From assembly GCF_027942865.1 (NCBI RefSeq), contig NC_134525.1, forward strand, positions 1,556,723-1,620,722: a stretch of DNA of 64,000 nucleotides, read 5' to 3'. Within the stretch, counting starts at the first letter, position 1. Every line of letters starts with the position of its first letter. Shown in pieces: positions 32,301 through 43,400 of this stretch. Under the pieces are notes generated by a model that saw nothing but the letters and a program-made list of their open reading frames with translations, was not told where the DNA came from and searched no databases. Source of the stretch: Odontesthes bonariensis. Its lineage: Eukaryota; Chordata; Actinopteri; Atheriniformes; Atherinopsidae. A program made the translations under genes and the position numbers.

Positions 32301-34840
32301 AAGTGGAACAAACTGCCAGTGGAGATTAAACTTTCACCAAATGGAGACATTTTTAAATCCAGGTTAAAGACATTTCTGTTCTCATGTGTCTATGCATGAA
32401 ATCTGCACGATATCTTTGAACTTATCTGGACTGTTGCTTGTTTTTAAATTTGTTTAAATTATTTTATTTGTTTCTCTTTATATTATTTTATGTATTTTAA
32501 TTCTTCCACTCCCTGCTGCAATGCTTTTATTTTATGTAAAGCACTTTGAACTGTTTGTACATGAAATGTGCTACAATAAAGTTGATTTAGATTTTTGATT
32601 TGAACCATATTGTGATGCAAATGTATTACTCTGTTGAACGCATATTGTTGTGAGAAGCAAAAGGCTTTATTTTTTAAACCCCAGCCAACTAGCCGGACTA
32701 CCTTCATCAACACCAAAACGAGGCTGGAACTCTGCTCACAGGACGCAGCAGGGGGTAAGAAGATGTTCAGAAATGATGCTGCTGATATGGGATGTTACAC
32801 AGCTTCATGTCAGAAGAGGCGAACTGTCCCTTTAAGATCTGCAGCTTAAAAAGAATCTTACGCTCGCTGTAGAGCAGAGCGGAGCTGTGTCTATCGGACA
32901 GACTCCGGCTGCCTGAAACTGTGAATGAACCTCCTCACCAGCTCAGCTGCCACGGTGAGGCACGGGCAGTGCTTCCTGGTCAGCTTGACTTTCACAGACT
33001 TGGCGCTCTGGACCGTCTTCAGGGCTCTGGACAGGTTCTCTGGGCTCACTTCCAGACAAATCTCGTTGTCCTCGGGGGAAACGCCCTCCATCTGGAACTC
33101 ATCGAAGAAGTTGGCCTGCAGCGAGGAGGCAGAGAGGCAGAGAGGCTCAGCACCTGTTCACAGCTCAAACACTGGAGAAAATGCCCCTCCAAAAATAAGT
33201 AAGAAAACAGCAAATACGAGAGGTTTTTGCTTGAAATAATCAAAGAAATCTGCCAATGGAACTAGTGAAAATCGGCTTATCAAGATTTCTTGAAATAAAA
33301 TTTGATATTTGGGACTTTTGAGATAAAAGTGATCTTGAAATTAGCTTAAAAACCTCTTCAAATGTAAAAAAAAAAGCTTGTTTTTTTCATTTAACAAGAT
33401 ATTCCAGATGTATTGTATTAAAACAAGTCCCTATATCTGGCTGAAATGGTGCTTGTTAGGCAGTTGTGTCTGATATTAAGTGTAATGAGATATTTGGACT
33501 AGAAATGAGACAAATATACTTGGTAAGACTTTGATTTTTTCCAGTGAAGGTTCTCTGGTGCAGCCGATTCAAAGCGTATAAACGGGCCCTGATGGGCAGT
33601 AAAACAGATTATTTTCTTCTTTCCAGACATGATTCGTCTGTCCTTTCACCTCAGAGAGAGTCTTAAATGTTTCTATAGTATTCTGGTTCTGAACACGGGC
33701 CACTTTGGGAGCGCAGCCTCCTCTCTGCAGCCTCCCCACTGATCCGTCTGCATCCTCTGCTCACCTGTGAGAGCTCACACCACATGCTGACCCCTCCGTT
33801 GGCCAATTTACCCGACAGAACGAAGAACAGGTTGTCTGGAGTCAGCCGCAGGACGCACACCTTCGTCAGCCTGGAGATGGTGGTGACCACACCTGGGGGG
33901 GCGCAGGGGAAGAGAGTTAGGCTCTGCCAACACAGGCCGCCTCAGGAAAAACACACGTCTGCTTTAACCTCGTGGAAATAAAACAGAAAATCTCACAGGC
34001 TGCTGTCTGAGTCTCTAAAAAAACGTTTAAAACATCTGTTGTCCATAACTCCAGGGACCCAGGATGACATGTGTCCCAAAGATTTAGTCAAAAAGTTTAA
34101 AAAAAGAAAATACAAACTCAAACACCAAAATCAAGTTGTTTATAAAGTTTAGTTGGATATAAATACATTTTAATGGTAAAGAATCGACTTTACCTTAAAA
34201 TATTGCCAAAAAAAATATTAAAATGAAAACAATCAACTTCACATTTAGCTAACCAATTTACGATTTATGTTTCTTATTTCGTGTGTCTAAAATAGCACAA
34301 AAAAGTCAGAATTGCATTCCATTTATCGGTTTTTCATCTTGTTTTTGTTTCTGAACACCGGAAGTGTTCCGGCTGTAGCTACTGGACGAAGCTAACATGC
34401 TAGCAGCGGTTTGTTAGCGGTTCGCAGCGGATGTTAAGCATCGGTTTGTTAGCGGTTAGCAGCGGATGTTAGCATCTGTTTGTTAGCGGTTAGCAGCGGA
34501 TGCTAGCATCGGTTTGTTAGCGGTTAGCAGCGGATGTTAGCATCGGTTTGTTAGCGGTTAGCAGCGGATGTTAGCATCAGTTTGTTAGCGGTTCGCAGCG
34601 GATGTTAGCATCGGTTTGTTAGCAATTAGCAGCGGATGTTAGCATCGGTTTGTTAGCGGTTAGCAGCGGATGTTAGCATCAGTTTGTTAGCGGTTAGCAG
34701 CGGATGTTAGCATCGGTTTGTTAGCGGTTAGCAGCGGATGTTAGCATCTGTTTGTTAGTGGTTAGCAGCGGATGCTAGCAGGACTCACGGGTGAAGTGGT
34801 TCAAACAGGCGATGTCTATGATTTTCCCTCGAAACTTCAT
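29316..34840 (-). CDS. hus1: HUS1 checkpoint clamp component (complete, 8 exons)
   Basis: Subunit of the nuclear RAD9-RAD1-HUS1 (9-1-1) clamp, a PCNA-like ring loaded at damaged DNA that activates ATR signalling. Exons on the minus strand: 34840-34789, 33892-33765, 33115-32939, 31722-31615, 31521-31447, 30347-30248, 29648-29514, 29398-29316. They sum to 858 nt, giving 285 aa against about 280 in human. The start [18 protein letters not shown], the central [31 protein letters not shown] and [20 protein letters not shown], then [18 protein letters not shown], and the end [16 protein letters not shown] match the family throughout. All splice sites are GT-AG and the phases agree. The gene is tail-to-head with dnah8 (same strand) and head to head with cidea. 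Intron 1 holds a 34-bp minisatellite reaching to within about 10 nt of the first donor. Confidence 0.96.
29816..30196. mobile_element. P1-family copy with 81-bp internal triplication (hus1 intron 6)
   Basis: The right end GCCATGTGACCCCGCTGAGT matches the P1 terminus at 11331-11343. An 81-bp block beginning TCCGATCC and containing TTAGTCAGATTAAGGTGTCT starts at 29921, 30002 and 30083. The left terminus is missing. It lies between hus1 exons 30347-30248 and 29648-29514. Confidence 0.75.
31785..32160. mobile_element. TTAA-type palindromic MITE fragment (hus1 intron 3)
   Basis: Begins TTAAAGGGACAGTTTGTCTC, restarts at TTAAAGGGAGAGTTCGCCTC, then follows the family consensus through CTGCTGCGTCCTGTGAGCAG, CCGGCTAGTTGGCTGGGG and CCATTTTGTGATG to TCCCTTCGTATCGCTGCCTG. 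The second arm is missing; it runs into the LINE end at 32157. Confidence 0.8.
32157..32600 (+). mobile_element. LINE 3' end: ORF2 C-terminus plus 3'UTR
   Basis: The plus strand reads [19 protein letters not shown] ... [20 protein letters not shown] and [12 protein letters not shown], the terminal region of a fish LINE polymerase, followed by the shared 3'UTR (TTATCTGGACTGTTGCTTGT ... GTACATGAAATGTGC). It is 5'-truncated and sits between two inverted TTAA-element arms in hus1 intron 3. Confidence 0.75.
32605..32845. mobile_element. TTAA-type MITE arm (opposite orientation)
   Basis: Runs from CATATTGTGATGCAAATGTA to GGCGAACTGTCCCTTTAA. It is the inverse of the arm at 31785-32050, with the LINE 3' end (32157-32600) between them, so 31785-32845 may be one element interrupted by the LINE. 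Confidence 0.8.
34395..34782. repeat. 34-bp minisatellite in hus1 intron 1
   Basis: About 11 copies of GTTAGCATCGGTTTGTTAGC plus GGTTAGCAGCGGAT, ending about 10 nt from the 5' splice site of hus1 exon 1 (donor at 34788-34787). Confidence 0.95.
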
Positions 34841-36189
34841 GTTGAATCCGACGGAAAACTGAAGTTTCTGTGACGGTCAGATCCTCTGTTCCAGCTTCAG
34901 GCGGGAGAGTTTCCGAGCGCTCAGCTTTGTTTGGTCCGTTCGCCTTTAAGGTCCGACCGCAACAGCAGCCTGAGACAAACTGATAAGGGTTCCTATCAAC
35001 ATACACAGATGGAAAATTCAGTGTACAAGTCTGCTTAATACGTGAAACGCGTTGGGTCCGAGTACTTTGAAATGTTACCAGTTACTTCATGCAAATTAAA
35101 AAAGGTTCTTTCTGTATTTAGCCAGAAATAAAAATGCAGTCCAACCTGAATACTTTGTTCGTGAAAGAGTTTATTTTAGGTCTGGGTATCATCGGATAAA
35201 CCCAGGCCAATTCAAAATACTGCTGTTGGTTAATTAAAGCTTTAAATGGTTTGATCTCAGATATTTTGGGATGTTTTTAAAGCTCCAGGACATCTCAGGT
35301 CCTCGGGAACAGGTTTGCTTTGGTTTCCAGAGTTGGAACCAAACACGGAGAAGCTGCTTTCAGCTTTTATGGAGCAAACAAACTTCCTGATGACTGCAGA
35401 TCTGAGTCAACTTTCCTTTTGAATCAAGTCTGAAGACTTTCCGGACCACCACCAGTATGTTAATAAATAATGTACCTTGTGCTGATACGTTCTTTCTGTC
35501 TTTTTATTAAACAGAGCTAATGCCAGCCAGCTGGAAACATAACTTTGTACGCTCGTTTCTTTCTGCGGTTTTACACATAAAGCCTTGATTATTTTGGGCC
35601 TCTCAAGTGTTTTCCCGTTAATCTCTGAGCTCATTTACGCTGAAACAAAAGAATACCAGCTGGATTCCTCTGTAAGCTCTTTAAATATCTTGACCAGAGT
35701 CCATTTAAAGGATTCTTACGTCAGAGGCAGAGCTGAACGCAGCCACAAGGGATTCATACTTCTGTGGGAGTTTTCTCTTTATATTTTAAATGTATACTTT
35801 AATCCCATAAAATTTTAACATAGAAAATAAAATCATTGTTGAGTTGCTATTTAATATTTATATTCATGGAAAGGTTTGAAAAGTACGACTGAGCATGCTA
35901 TTAATGAAATAAGAGCATATTAGTGACATACTGTGTTAACATTAGTGTTAACATTAATTAATGTTCTTATGAAACAAAGTAACTAATAAAAAAATGAGTT
36001 CATATGCAGCCAGTTTCCTTTAAACTGTTCCACTTTAACACACAAAAGTGCAATAAATACACTTCGATTTCTGCTTTTCTTCTATTTATTTACTATTGAA
36101 ATAAAGTGAGCTCCAAACTAGTTTATTTCATAATATAAACTCCAAGTTAAACTAGTCTTTATCACACTTCAGGTTCACTGAGGATCAGT

Positions 36190-36746
36190 CAGCAACTCAT
36201 TTTCACCAGCTGTGTGCATGTCATTTATTTTGGGATCGCACCTACTCTCATATCTTTTGGATTGACCTAAAAAAAATTTATAAACAACAAAATTGATTCC
36301 TATTACAAACTGAACATCCAGCATGTTTTATTTGGTCTGACACAAAATGAGGAAAGAAATCCATAAAAATTATATATTATCAACCTTCTTTTAATATTTG
36401 CTAAATTTCATATTCATTGTACTAAATTTCCACACCAGCATCCAAACCTTATTGTATTTAAAACACTCTTTTCATCCTATTTAGGATCTTTGGAAAATTA
36501 TATAAATTCTAAAGCCAGCAAAACAAGAAGATTATGTGAAGAATATAATTTAAATTAAATCATATAACTCGAGCTCTTTTATTTTACTTATTTTATTTTA
36601 TTTATTTATTTTTTCTTTCACTTATTTTGTTTATGGATCTCTAATTTAAAATGATGAATTATATTCTATTTTTGTAACTACTTTTGTCCTATTGTGATGT
36701 AATATTTTCCTGTGTATATGTTATGTTCAATATGCAATAAAAAAAA
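36190..36746 (+). mobile_element. L1-like LINE 3' end with poly(A)
   Basis: A degenerate reading frame includes FWDRTYSHIFWIDLKK, like the C-terminal cysteine/FW region of fish L1-type ORF2. The segment ends CAATAAAAAAAAAA at 36746. It is severely truncated. Confidence 0.5.
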
Positions 36747-36747
36747 A

Positions 36748-37055
36748 AGGCAGCAGGCAGTGATACGAAGGGAGAGAAAATAGGGCCAAGAGATTGTGAG
36801 GTCTGACTTTTTCCTGGAGAACCATTTTGTGATGTAAATGTATTACTCTGTTGAACGCATATTGTTCTGAGAAGCAAAACGCTTTATTTTTTAAACCCCA
36901 GCCAACTAGCCGGACTACCTTCATCAACACCAAAACGAGGCTGGAACTCTGCTCACAGGACGCAGCAGGGGGTAAGAAGATGTTCATAAATGATGTTGCT
37001 GATATGGGATGTTACACAGCTTCATGTCAAAAGAGGCGAACTGTCCCTTTAACCT
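36748..37055. mobile_element. TTAA-type MITE, 5'-truncated copy
   Basis: Starts within the family at GGCAGCAGGCAGTGATACGA, directly after the LINE A-run, and continues through the right arm to GGCGAACTGTCCCTTTAA. It is the third copy in the window, 375 bp upstream of the cidea start codon. Confidence 0.8.
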
Positions 37056-37429
37056 CTTGTATCCACTGAACTTCTAAAAGTACCGGAAGCATTTCTCCAG
37101 TATCAATACTCTATCACTTACCCTTTTCCCCACTTTAATATTAAATTGAGGTACAATAAGACCTATCCCTAACCTATTATCTATATTTTTTGATGCATCA
37201 GTTATAGATTTCACTGCACGTGCTCCGTGCTTCGCTCTGAGAGTTCACCTTTGCAGGCAGGTTTCTTCCTCCCATTGGGTTTCTGCGCTGCTCACTGACC
37301 AATCACAGCCCGCTGTTCTTCATAAAGCGTTGCTTTGTTCCGCTCAGCTGTTGCAGGTGCAGCAATCTCACAAGTAACCCGGAGAGTGTCGACCACAGCG
37401 GGATCTTAATTCCTCCTTCTGACATCAGC

Positions 37430-40400
37430 ATGGCGCCGCTGTCCATCCAGTCCGGAGTGAATTACGCCAAAACGCTGCTGCCGGAGACTCTGATGAGGTG
37501 AGGGCGGCTGGGACCAAGTTATTTCCCCTTAATGCTAAGTCTCCACGCGCCTAACGGAGGCTGTTATTTCTTTCTTTTTCATTTTATTAATTTATTCTCT
37601 TGAAATCTGAAGACTGAACAGATTTGGTGCGTAATTGCGTCACGGCGCAAATGTTTCCTTAAAGCGGCTGTGCGTAAAAAGCGGAGTTTCCCTCAGTCTG
37701 TGGGGAGAGTTTCATCCCTTAAAGGCTGCTTTCAGGACTTCAGACTCTCATGTGTGTCTTATGTCTTCATTCATGTCAAAGGGGGAACATCTGGAATCTG
37801 TTTATCATTCAGATTATAATGAATATGCTGTAATTCAGCAAGCTTTACGCGCGCTTGGTGAGGAGGACTGAAAGGGTGTTAAAGTGAGTGAAAATGATTG
37901 ATTATAAGTTCGACTTATTTTCACTAAGCAGCGTAAAGTTCCACCGGCAGCGGTGGGGCACACGTGCCCAGGCTGCCGGTGCATATTTTGGCAGATCTTT
38001 GCTGAAATACGCACCCCCTGCTGGTCCCGCTTTAAAGAGTCTGGAATGGAATGATCGAACTACATCATACTTTTGTTTATTTGATTGAATTAACAGAGGC
38101 GAATTTCAACAAATCCAAAATTGTCTCTAAAATTAAAATAATTAAATTTCCTAGTTTTAGCTTCATTTTTATATTATTTCATCTGTGCTTTACTGAGTAA
38201 AGATTGTTCATAGAAAATGTCTCCAACCGTCTCACTACAAAAGTGTGAGTCTCGGCTCTTACTTTGGAATATTTGTACAATAATATAATAAGAGGTGAAA
38301 GAAAGATGCTCTAAAGTGTACAAATGTCGGATTATCATAAGTGTACATGTTTTATTCATCTACATGAAGAAATGAGAAAAAAGATGAACCAATGAAACAC
38401 CGTCGTCAGCCGAATATTATCACTGTAACTTTATTGGATAAATGTAATAATTCACACCTGAACCGGTTTACTCCAGCAAATAGGGACGCACTTCTCGTCA
38501 TAACACCGGTCCGTCTCAGGTCCGACATTAAAACACAGAAAACTGAAGAACACATTGTTTGAGGAAAACTGTAAACGAAAGGGCTGAAAGAAGCTTGAGC
38601 TCCGTTTTAAAAATGGCTCCAGTTGGAGATTTCTTTAACCTGACCGGTTCCTGCAGATCTGACTGCTTCCAGGCTTCACTCCACATGAAGCTGAGTCCAA
38701 CATTCTGAGAAAAGGAGCAATGAATCATCCTGAATGCAGGTGTTCTGATGCTGTTGATCTCAGCTCTGACCTCTTCACCTTACGGACTTCCTGCTGTGCA
38801 ACAGGTCGGCTCATGTTTAAACTCTCTGCTCCTACTCTGTGGTTTGGGATCGTTTGTGTCCTTCCATCCATTATCTGCCCTTCTCGGGGGGTCGAATGAT
38901 GGGTCCCACATGTTTAAATGGATTAAACCTGTGAAAGCAGCTTTTCAGTGAACGAGCTCGTTTAAAACCTCTGCGATCAGCCAGGAAACAGATTGAGAAA
39001 CTCTGTCGAGACGAGCCGAGTTGGGCAGAGCCGAGTTGGGCCAGGCCAAGCGTTGGGCCGGGCCAAGCGTTGGGCCGGGCCAAGCGTTGGGCCAGGCCAA
39101 GCGTTGGGCCAGGCCAAGCGTTGGGCCGGTCCAAGCGTTGGGCCGGTCCAAGCGTTGGGCCGGTCCAAGCGTTGGGCCGGTCCAAGCGTTGGGCCGGGCC
39201 AAGCGTTGGGCCGAGTAGGGCGGCTGAAAATGTTAAAGGTTTCAGACGCTTCAGCTGTGTCCTTCCATCCATTATCTGCCCTTCTCACGGGGTGGAATGG
39301 TGATATGGTCCCACATGTTTAAATGGATATCTGAGAGTTGAGACTTGGGTTTAGTGTTTAGGGTTGTGACTGTTGGGGTCAGAGGTTAGGGAATGCATCG
39401 GGTCACTGATTGGACACATTTCCCCAAAATGTTCTATATTTTTCTGTTTATCAGGGTCGGGGATACATAAATCCACGGATGGAGAGTTGGTGTTTCCGTC
39501 TGACATTTTGTGGCACAATCGTGTAAAAATGGTGGAATTCTTCTGCATCTTAAGGTCTGAAAAGGGAGCAGAATGTTCTCAGATTTAAAAAGAAACCGTC
39601 TGAGACGTTAACTTCAGAAAGATCTGCTGCGAGCCGCCGTCGGTCCTGCACGCCAACACCTGATGGCCGCCATGTTGGAATGAGCTTTATGTAACCTGGA
39701 AGTCTGGAGTTCTTTCCAGTTATTCTTAAATCTTTGATAAACTTGTGTGATAGTAGAGTTAAACTTGCATAAGAGAATCCCTCTTATGTCAGAGGCGCCG
39801 TTGTTTTGCTCAGGATGTCCACCTTTAGACTTCAGACTCCATTAATCCCTGAAACAAATATGTTTGGTAACAGTTAATCCTCCAAAGTTAGAATATGGCA
39901 CCAGAACACAGCTGAGGAGTGGAGTAAAGCCCTGTAAATAACCCTGTAAACAGGCATGAAGCTCAGATCTAAAGCCACACTTTAACTATTTCATTTGTTT
40001 TCCGTCTGTAACCATAAAACATCTTTATTATAATTAAAGCTGCAGCAAATTGAACGAGTTTTCTCTTCGGAGGACCTGTTCAGAGTTGTAGAAAGTCTCA
40101 TTAAGACTCATTAAACTGACGGAAACAGGAAAATGGTGCTTGAATAAATAATAAAGTGGAGCTGAAGCCGTTAACACCCGCTGTCCTGATGGGTCCCAGA
40201 GAGCAGACATCTTCTCAGGTCCAAATCATCAGGCCTGAACTCAGAAAGATCTGCGGAAGTTCTCTAAAACTGTTTGACAGTTGGGACTCATGAAGCTCCA
40301 AAGACCTGATCAGCACTAGATCAATAAGAACGTTCTGGCATGATTGTGGAAGTTTGTGTTGTTCTGGTGTAATGAGGAGCAGTTAAAGGGACAGTTCGCC

Positions 40401-43400
40401 TCTTTTGACATGAAGCTGTGTGACATCCCATATCAGCAACATCATTTATGAACATCTTCTTACCCCCTGCTGCGTCCTGTGAGCAGAGTTCCAGCCTCGT
40501 TTTGGTGCTGATGAAGGTAGTCCGGCTAGTCAGAGCGAGCAGTCCCCTGCTTCCGAGCAGCAAACACCGTAACAGGCGCGGCTGTTGGCCGGCGGCAGCA
40601 GGCAGTGATACGAAGGGAGAGAAAATAGGGCCAAGAGATTGTGAGGTCTGACTTTTTCCTGGAGAACCATTTTGTGATGCAAATGTATTACTCTGTTGAA
40701 CGCATATTGTTCTGAGAAGCAAGACGCTTTATTTTTTAAACCCCAGCCAACTAGCCGGACTACCTTCATCAGCACCAAAACGAGGCTGGAACTCTGCTCA
40801 CAGGACGCAGCAGGGGGTAAGAAGATGTTCAGAAATGATGTTGCTGATATGGGATGTTACACAGCTTCATGTCAGAAGAGGCGAACTGTCCCTTTAACAT
40901 GTAAAATCCTTTAATTTAATTTCCCTGTTGAGGTGAATCGCTTCCGGCTCACTCAGTCGACGTCTCCATCGGGTCGCAGAACAAGTGTTTCCCAGCAAAG
41001 CTCCCAGAGCTTCTCGGTTTCTGATCGACAGACGGTTCAGACTCTGAGCTGCTGCAGGTCATTGGAACCGGACCTCTAACATGAGTTGCAGCAGAAAAGC
41101 CGAAGCAATGAGAAACCCCTTCGAGCATCGTTGACCTCCCAAAGTTCACTGAGTCACATAATGAGATGTTTCATAAACTGTAAATTAAACCTGTGAAAGC
41201 AGCTTTTCAGTGAACGAGCTCGTTTAAAAGCTCTGAGATCAGCCAGTAAACGGCTTGAGAAACTCTGTGTCGAGACGAGCCAAATTGGGCCACGTTGGGC
41301 CACATTGGGCCACGTTGGGCCACGTTGGGCCAAGTTGGGCCACGTTGGGCCACGTTGGACCGAGTTGGACCAAGTAGGACCAAGTAGGACCAATTAGGGC
41401 CACGTTGGACCAAGTAGGACCAAGTTGGGCCACGTTGGACCAAGTAAGACCAAGTAGGGCCACGTTGGACCAAGTAGGACCAATTAGGGCCACGTTGGAC
41501 CGAGTTGGGCCAAGTAGGGCCACGTTGGACCAAGTAGGGCCACGTTGGGCCAAGTAGGACCAAGTAGGACCGAGTTGGGCCAAGTAGGACCAAGTAGGGC
41601 CACGTTGGACCAAGTAGGACAGAGTTGGGCCAAGTAGGGCCACGTTGGGCCAAGTAGGACCGAGTTGGGCCAAGTAGGACCAAGTAGGGCCACGTTGGAC
41701 CAAGTAGGACCGAGTTGGGCCACGTTGGACCAAGTAGGGCCACGTTGGACCAAGTAGGACCGAGTTGGGCCAAGTAGGACCAAGTAGGGCCACGTTGGAC
41801 CAAGTAGGACCGAGTTGGGCCAAGTAGGGCCACGTAGGACCAAGTAGGACCGAGTTGGGCCAAGTAGGACCAAGTAGGGCCACGTTGGGCCACGTTGGGC
41901 CACGTAGGGCCGAGTAGGACCAAGTATGACCGAGTAGGGCGGCTGAAAGTGTGAACGGTTTCAGACGCTTCAGCTGATATGAGCACATTTCAGTTTCTGT
42001 AATGTTGCGTCCAATAAGCGACTGTTTTCTGTTGTTTAAGACCGTAAACATTTAAAATTATTCCAGAATATCTACATCAAATATTCAAGTATTTGCTGAA
42101 ATCTTCTGTTGGCGAACTGATGGCACATTTGTCTTACGCATGCAGACTTATATCCTCAGACTTCCCAGATCATTTAACCGTGTGTTGATGCTGCAGGTCG
42201 GTGTCCACGGTTCAGACCCTCTCCCGCCGCATGCTGCCCTCCTCGCAGCCTCGCTGCTACAAAGTCTGCAGCCACAGCCGGGGGAGACGCAGAGGCCTGG
42301 TGGGGTCTTCGCTGGACGAGCTGCTGGAGCAGGTGCAGACAGGAAGTCACACCGAGGCCACAGCGGCCAACATTGGCTCTCTGCTCGGCTCCAACGTGTT
42401 CTCTGTGTCTCAGGCCACCAGGGTGTTCATGATGTCCTGCCCCCACTCTCTGACGCTGGTCCTGGAGGAGGACGGCACCGTGGTGGACTCGGAGGACTTC
42501 TTCCAGTCGTTGCCCAGCAACACACCGCTGATGGTGCTCGACAAAGGAGAGATGTGGACCCAGAGCAAGGTGACGGCTATCGGATTTATCTGGATGCAAA
42601 ACTCAGTCAGCATGCTAAAGGTTAAAGGTCACCCCAAGGTCAGAAACCCAAGAGCTACATCTCAGACTCTGCAGGCCTCAGTTAGCATGTTAAAGGTTAA
42701 AGGTCACCCCAAGGTCAGAAACCCAAAGAGCTACATCTCAGACTCTGCAGGCCTCAGCTAGCAGGTTAAAGGTTAAAGGTCATGACAGAAACAGACTGAA
42801 CAAGTATGGCTTGTTTGGAGTTTTTAGTTTCTCCCTCGCTGCTTATTTTCTGATTCATAAAACATTAGAATCAGAAGTGGTTGGACTTTCTTTTTATCGT
42901 GACTGTGTGATTTTAAAAAGTTTGACTTTCGTGTTGAACAACAGGAAGTTGCTTCCTCTCTCTTCCAGCAGATGGCAGCAGATGTTTAGCTGAAGGATCA
43001 TGACTCGGTTATTTGGAATATATTCTGTTTTCTGAACGTTTCAGATCCTTCCGAGCTTCCGTGAGCCGAAGAAAACCGGGATCGCTAAACTGACCTTTGA
43101 CCTGTACAAGGTGCATCCGAAGGACTTCCTGTGTTGCCTCGTTGTCAGGGCGACCCTGTACGAGATGTACACGCTGTCCTACGACTTCAAATGCACCAGG
43201 ATCAAACACCTGCTCAGGTAGGTCCAACTCCACTGGAGTCAGAGTTTCTCTTTGGACATTTTCTGCTTCTTCCCTCATCTTCAGTCCAGTTTTTCTTCAT
43301 TAAGCCACTTAACTCTGAGCTGTGAACCATTCAGGCAGGAAAAAGGCTCCTAACTCAAGGGATGAACCAGTGTTGTGTCCAACTGAGCAAAGAAGCCGTT

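Larger units (their letters stand above)
34841..37429. other. hus1/cidea divergent intergenic region
   Basis: Holds the 5' sides of both genes, on opposite strands. Within it are a LINE-like remnant at about 35180-35430 (SRVGTKHGEAAFSFYGAN in one frame), a LINE 3' end with an A-run at about 36740, and a TTAA-element arm at 36748-37055. The 370 bp before cidea contain no repeat I recognise and are the best place for its promoter; an A/T-rich TTCATAAAGC lies near 37318, but no TATA box is convincing. Confidence 0.5.

Noticed and set aside
41207-42051. Minus-strand frames of GPTWPNVALL repeats
   Set aside because: 10-bp minisatellite in element B; several frames are open at once.
42201-42761. 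cidea reading frame running uninterrupted from 42201 to 42761
   Set aside because: Family length and good splice sites favour removal of 42333-42413 and ending the exon at 42569; kept only as an isoform hypothesis.
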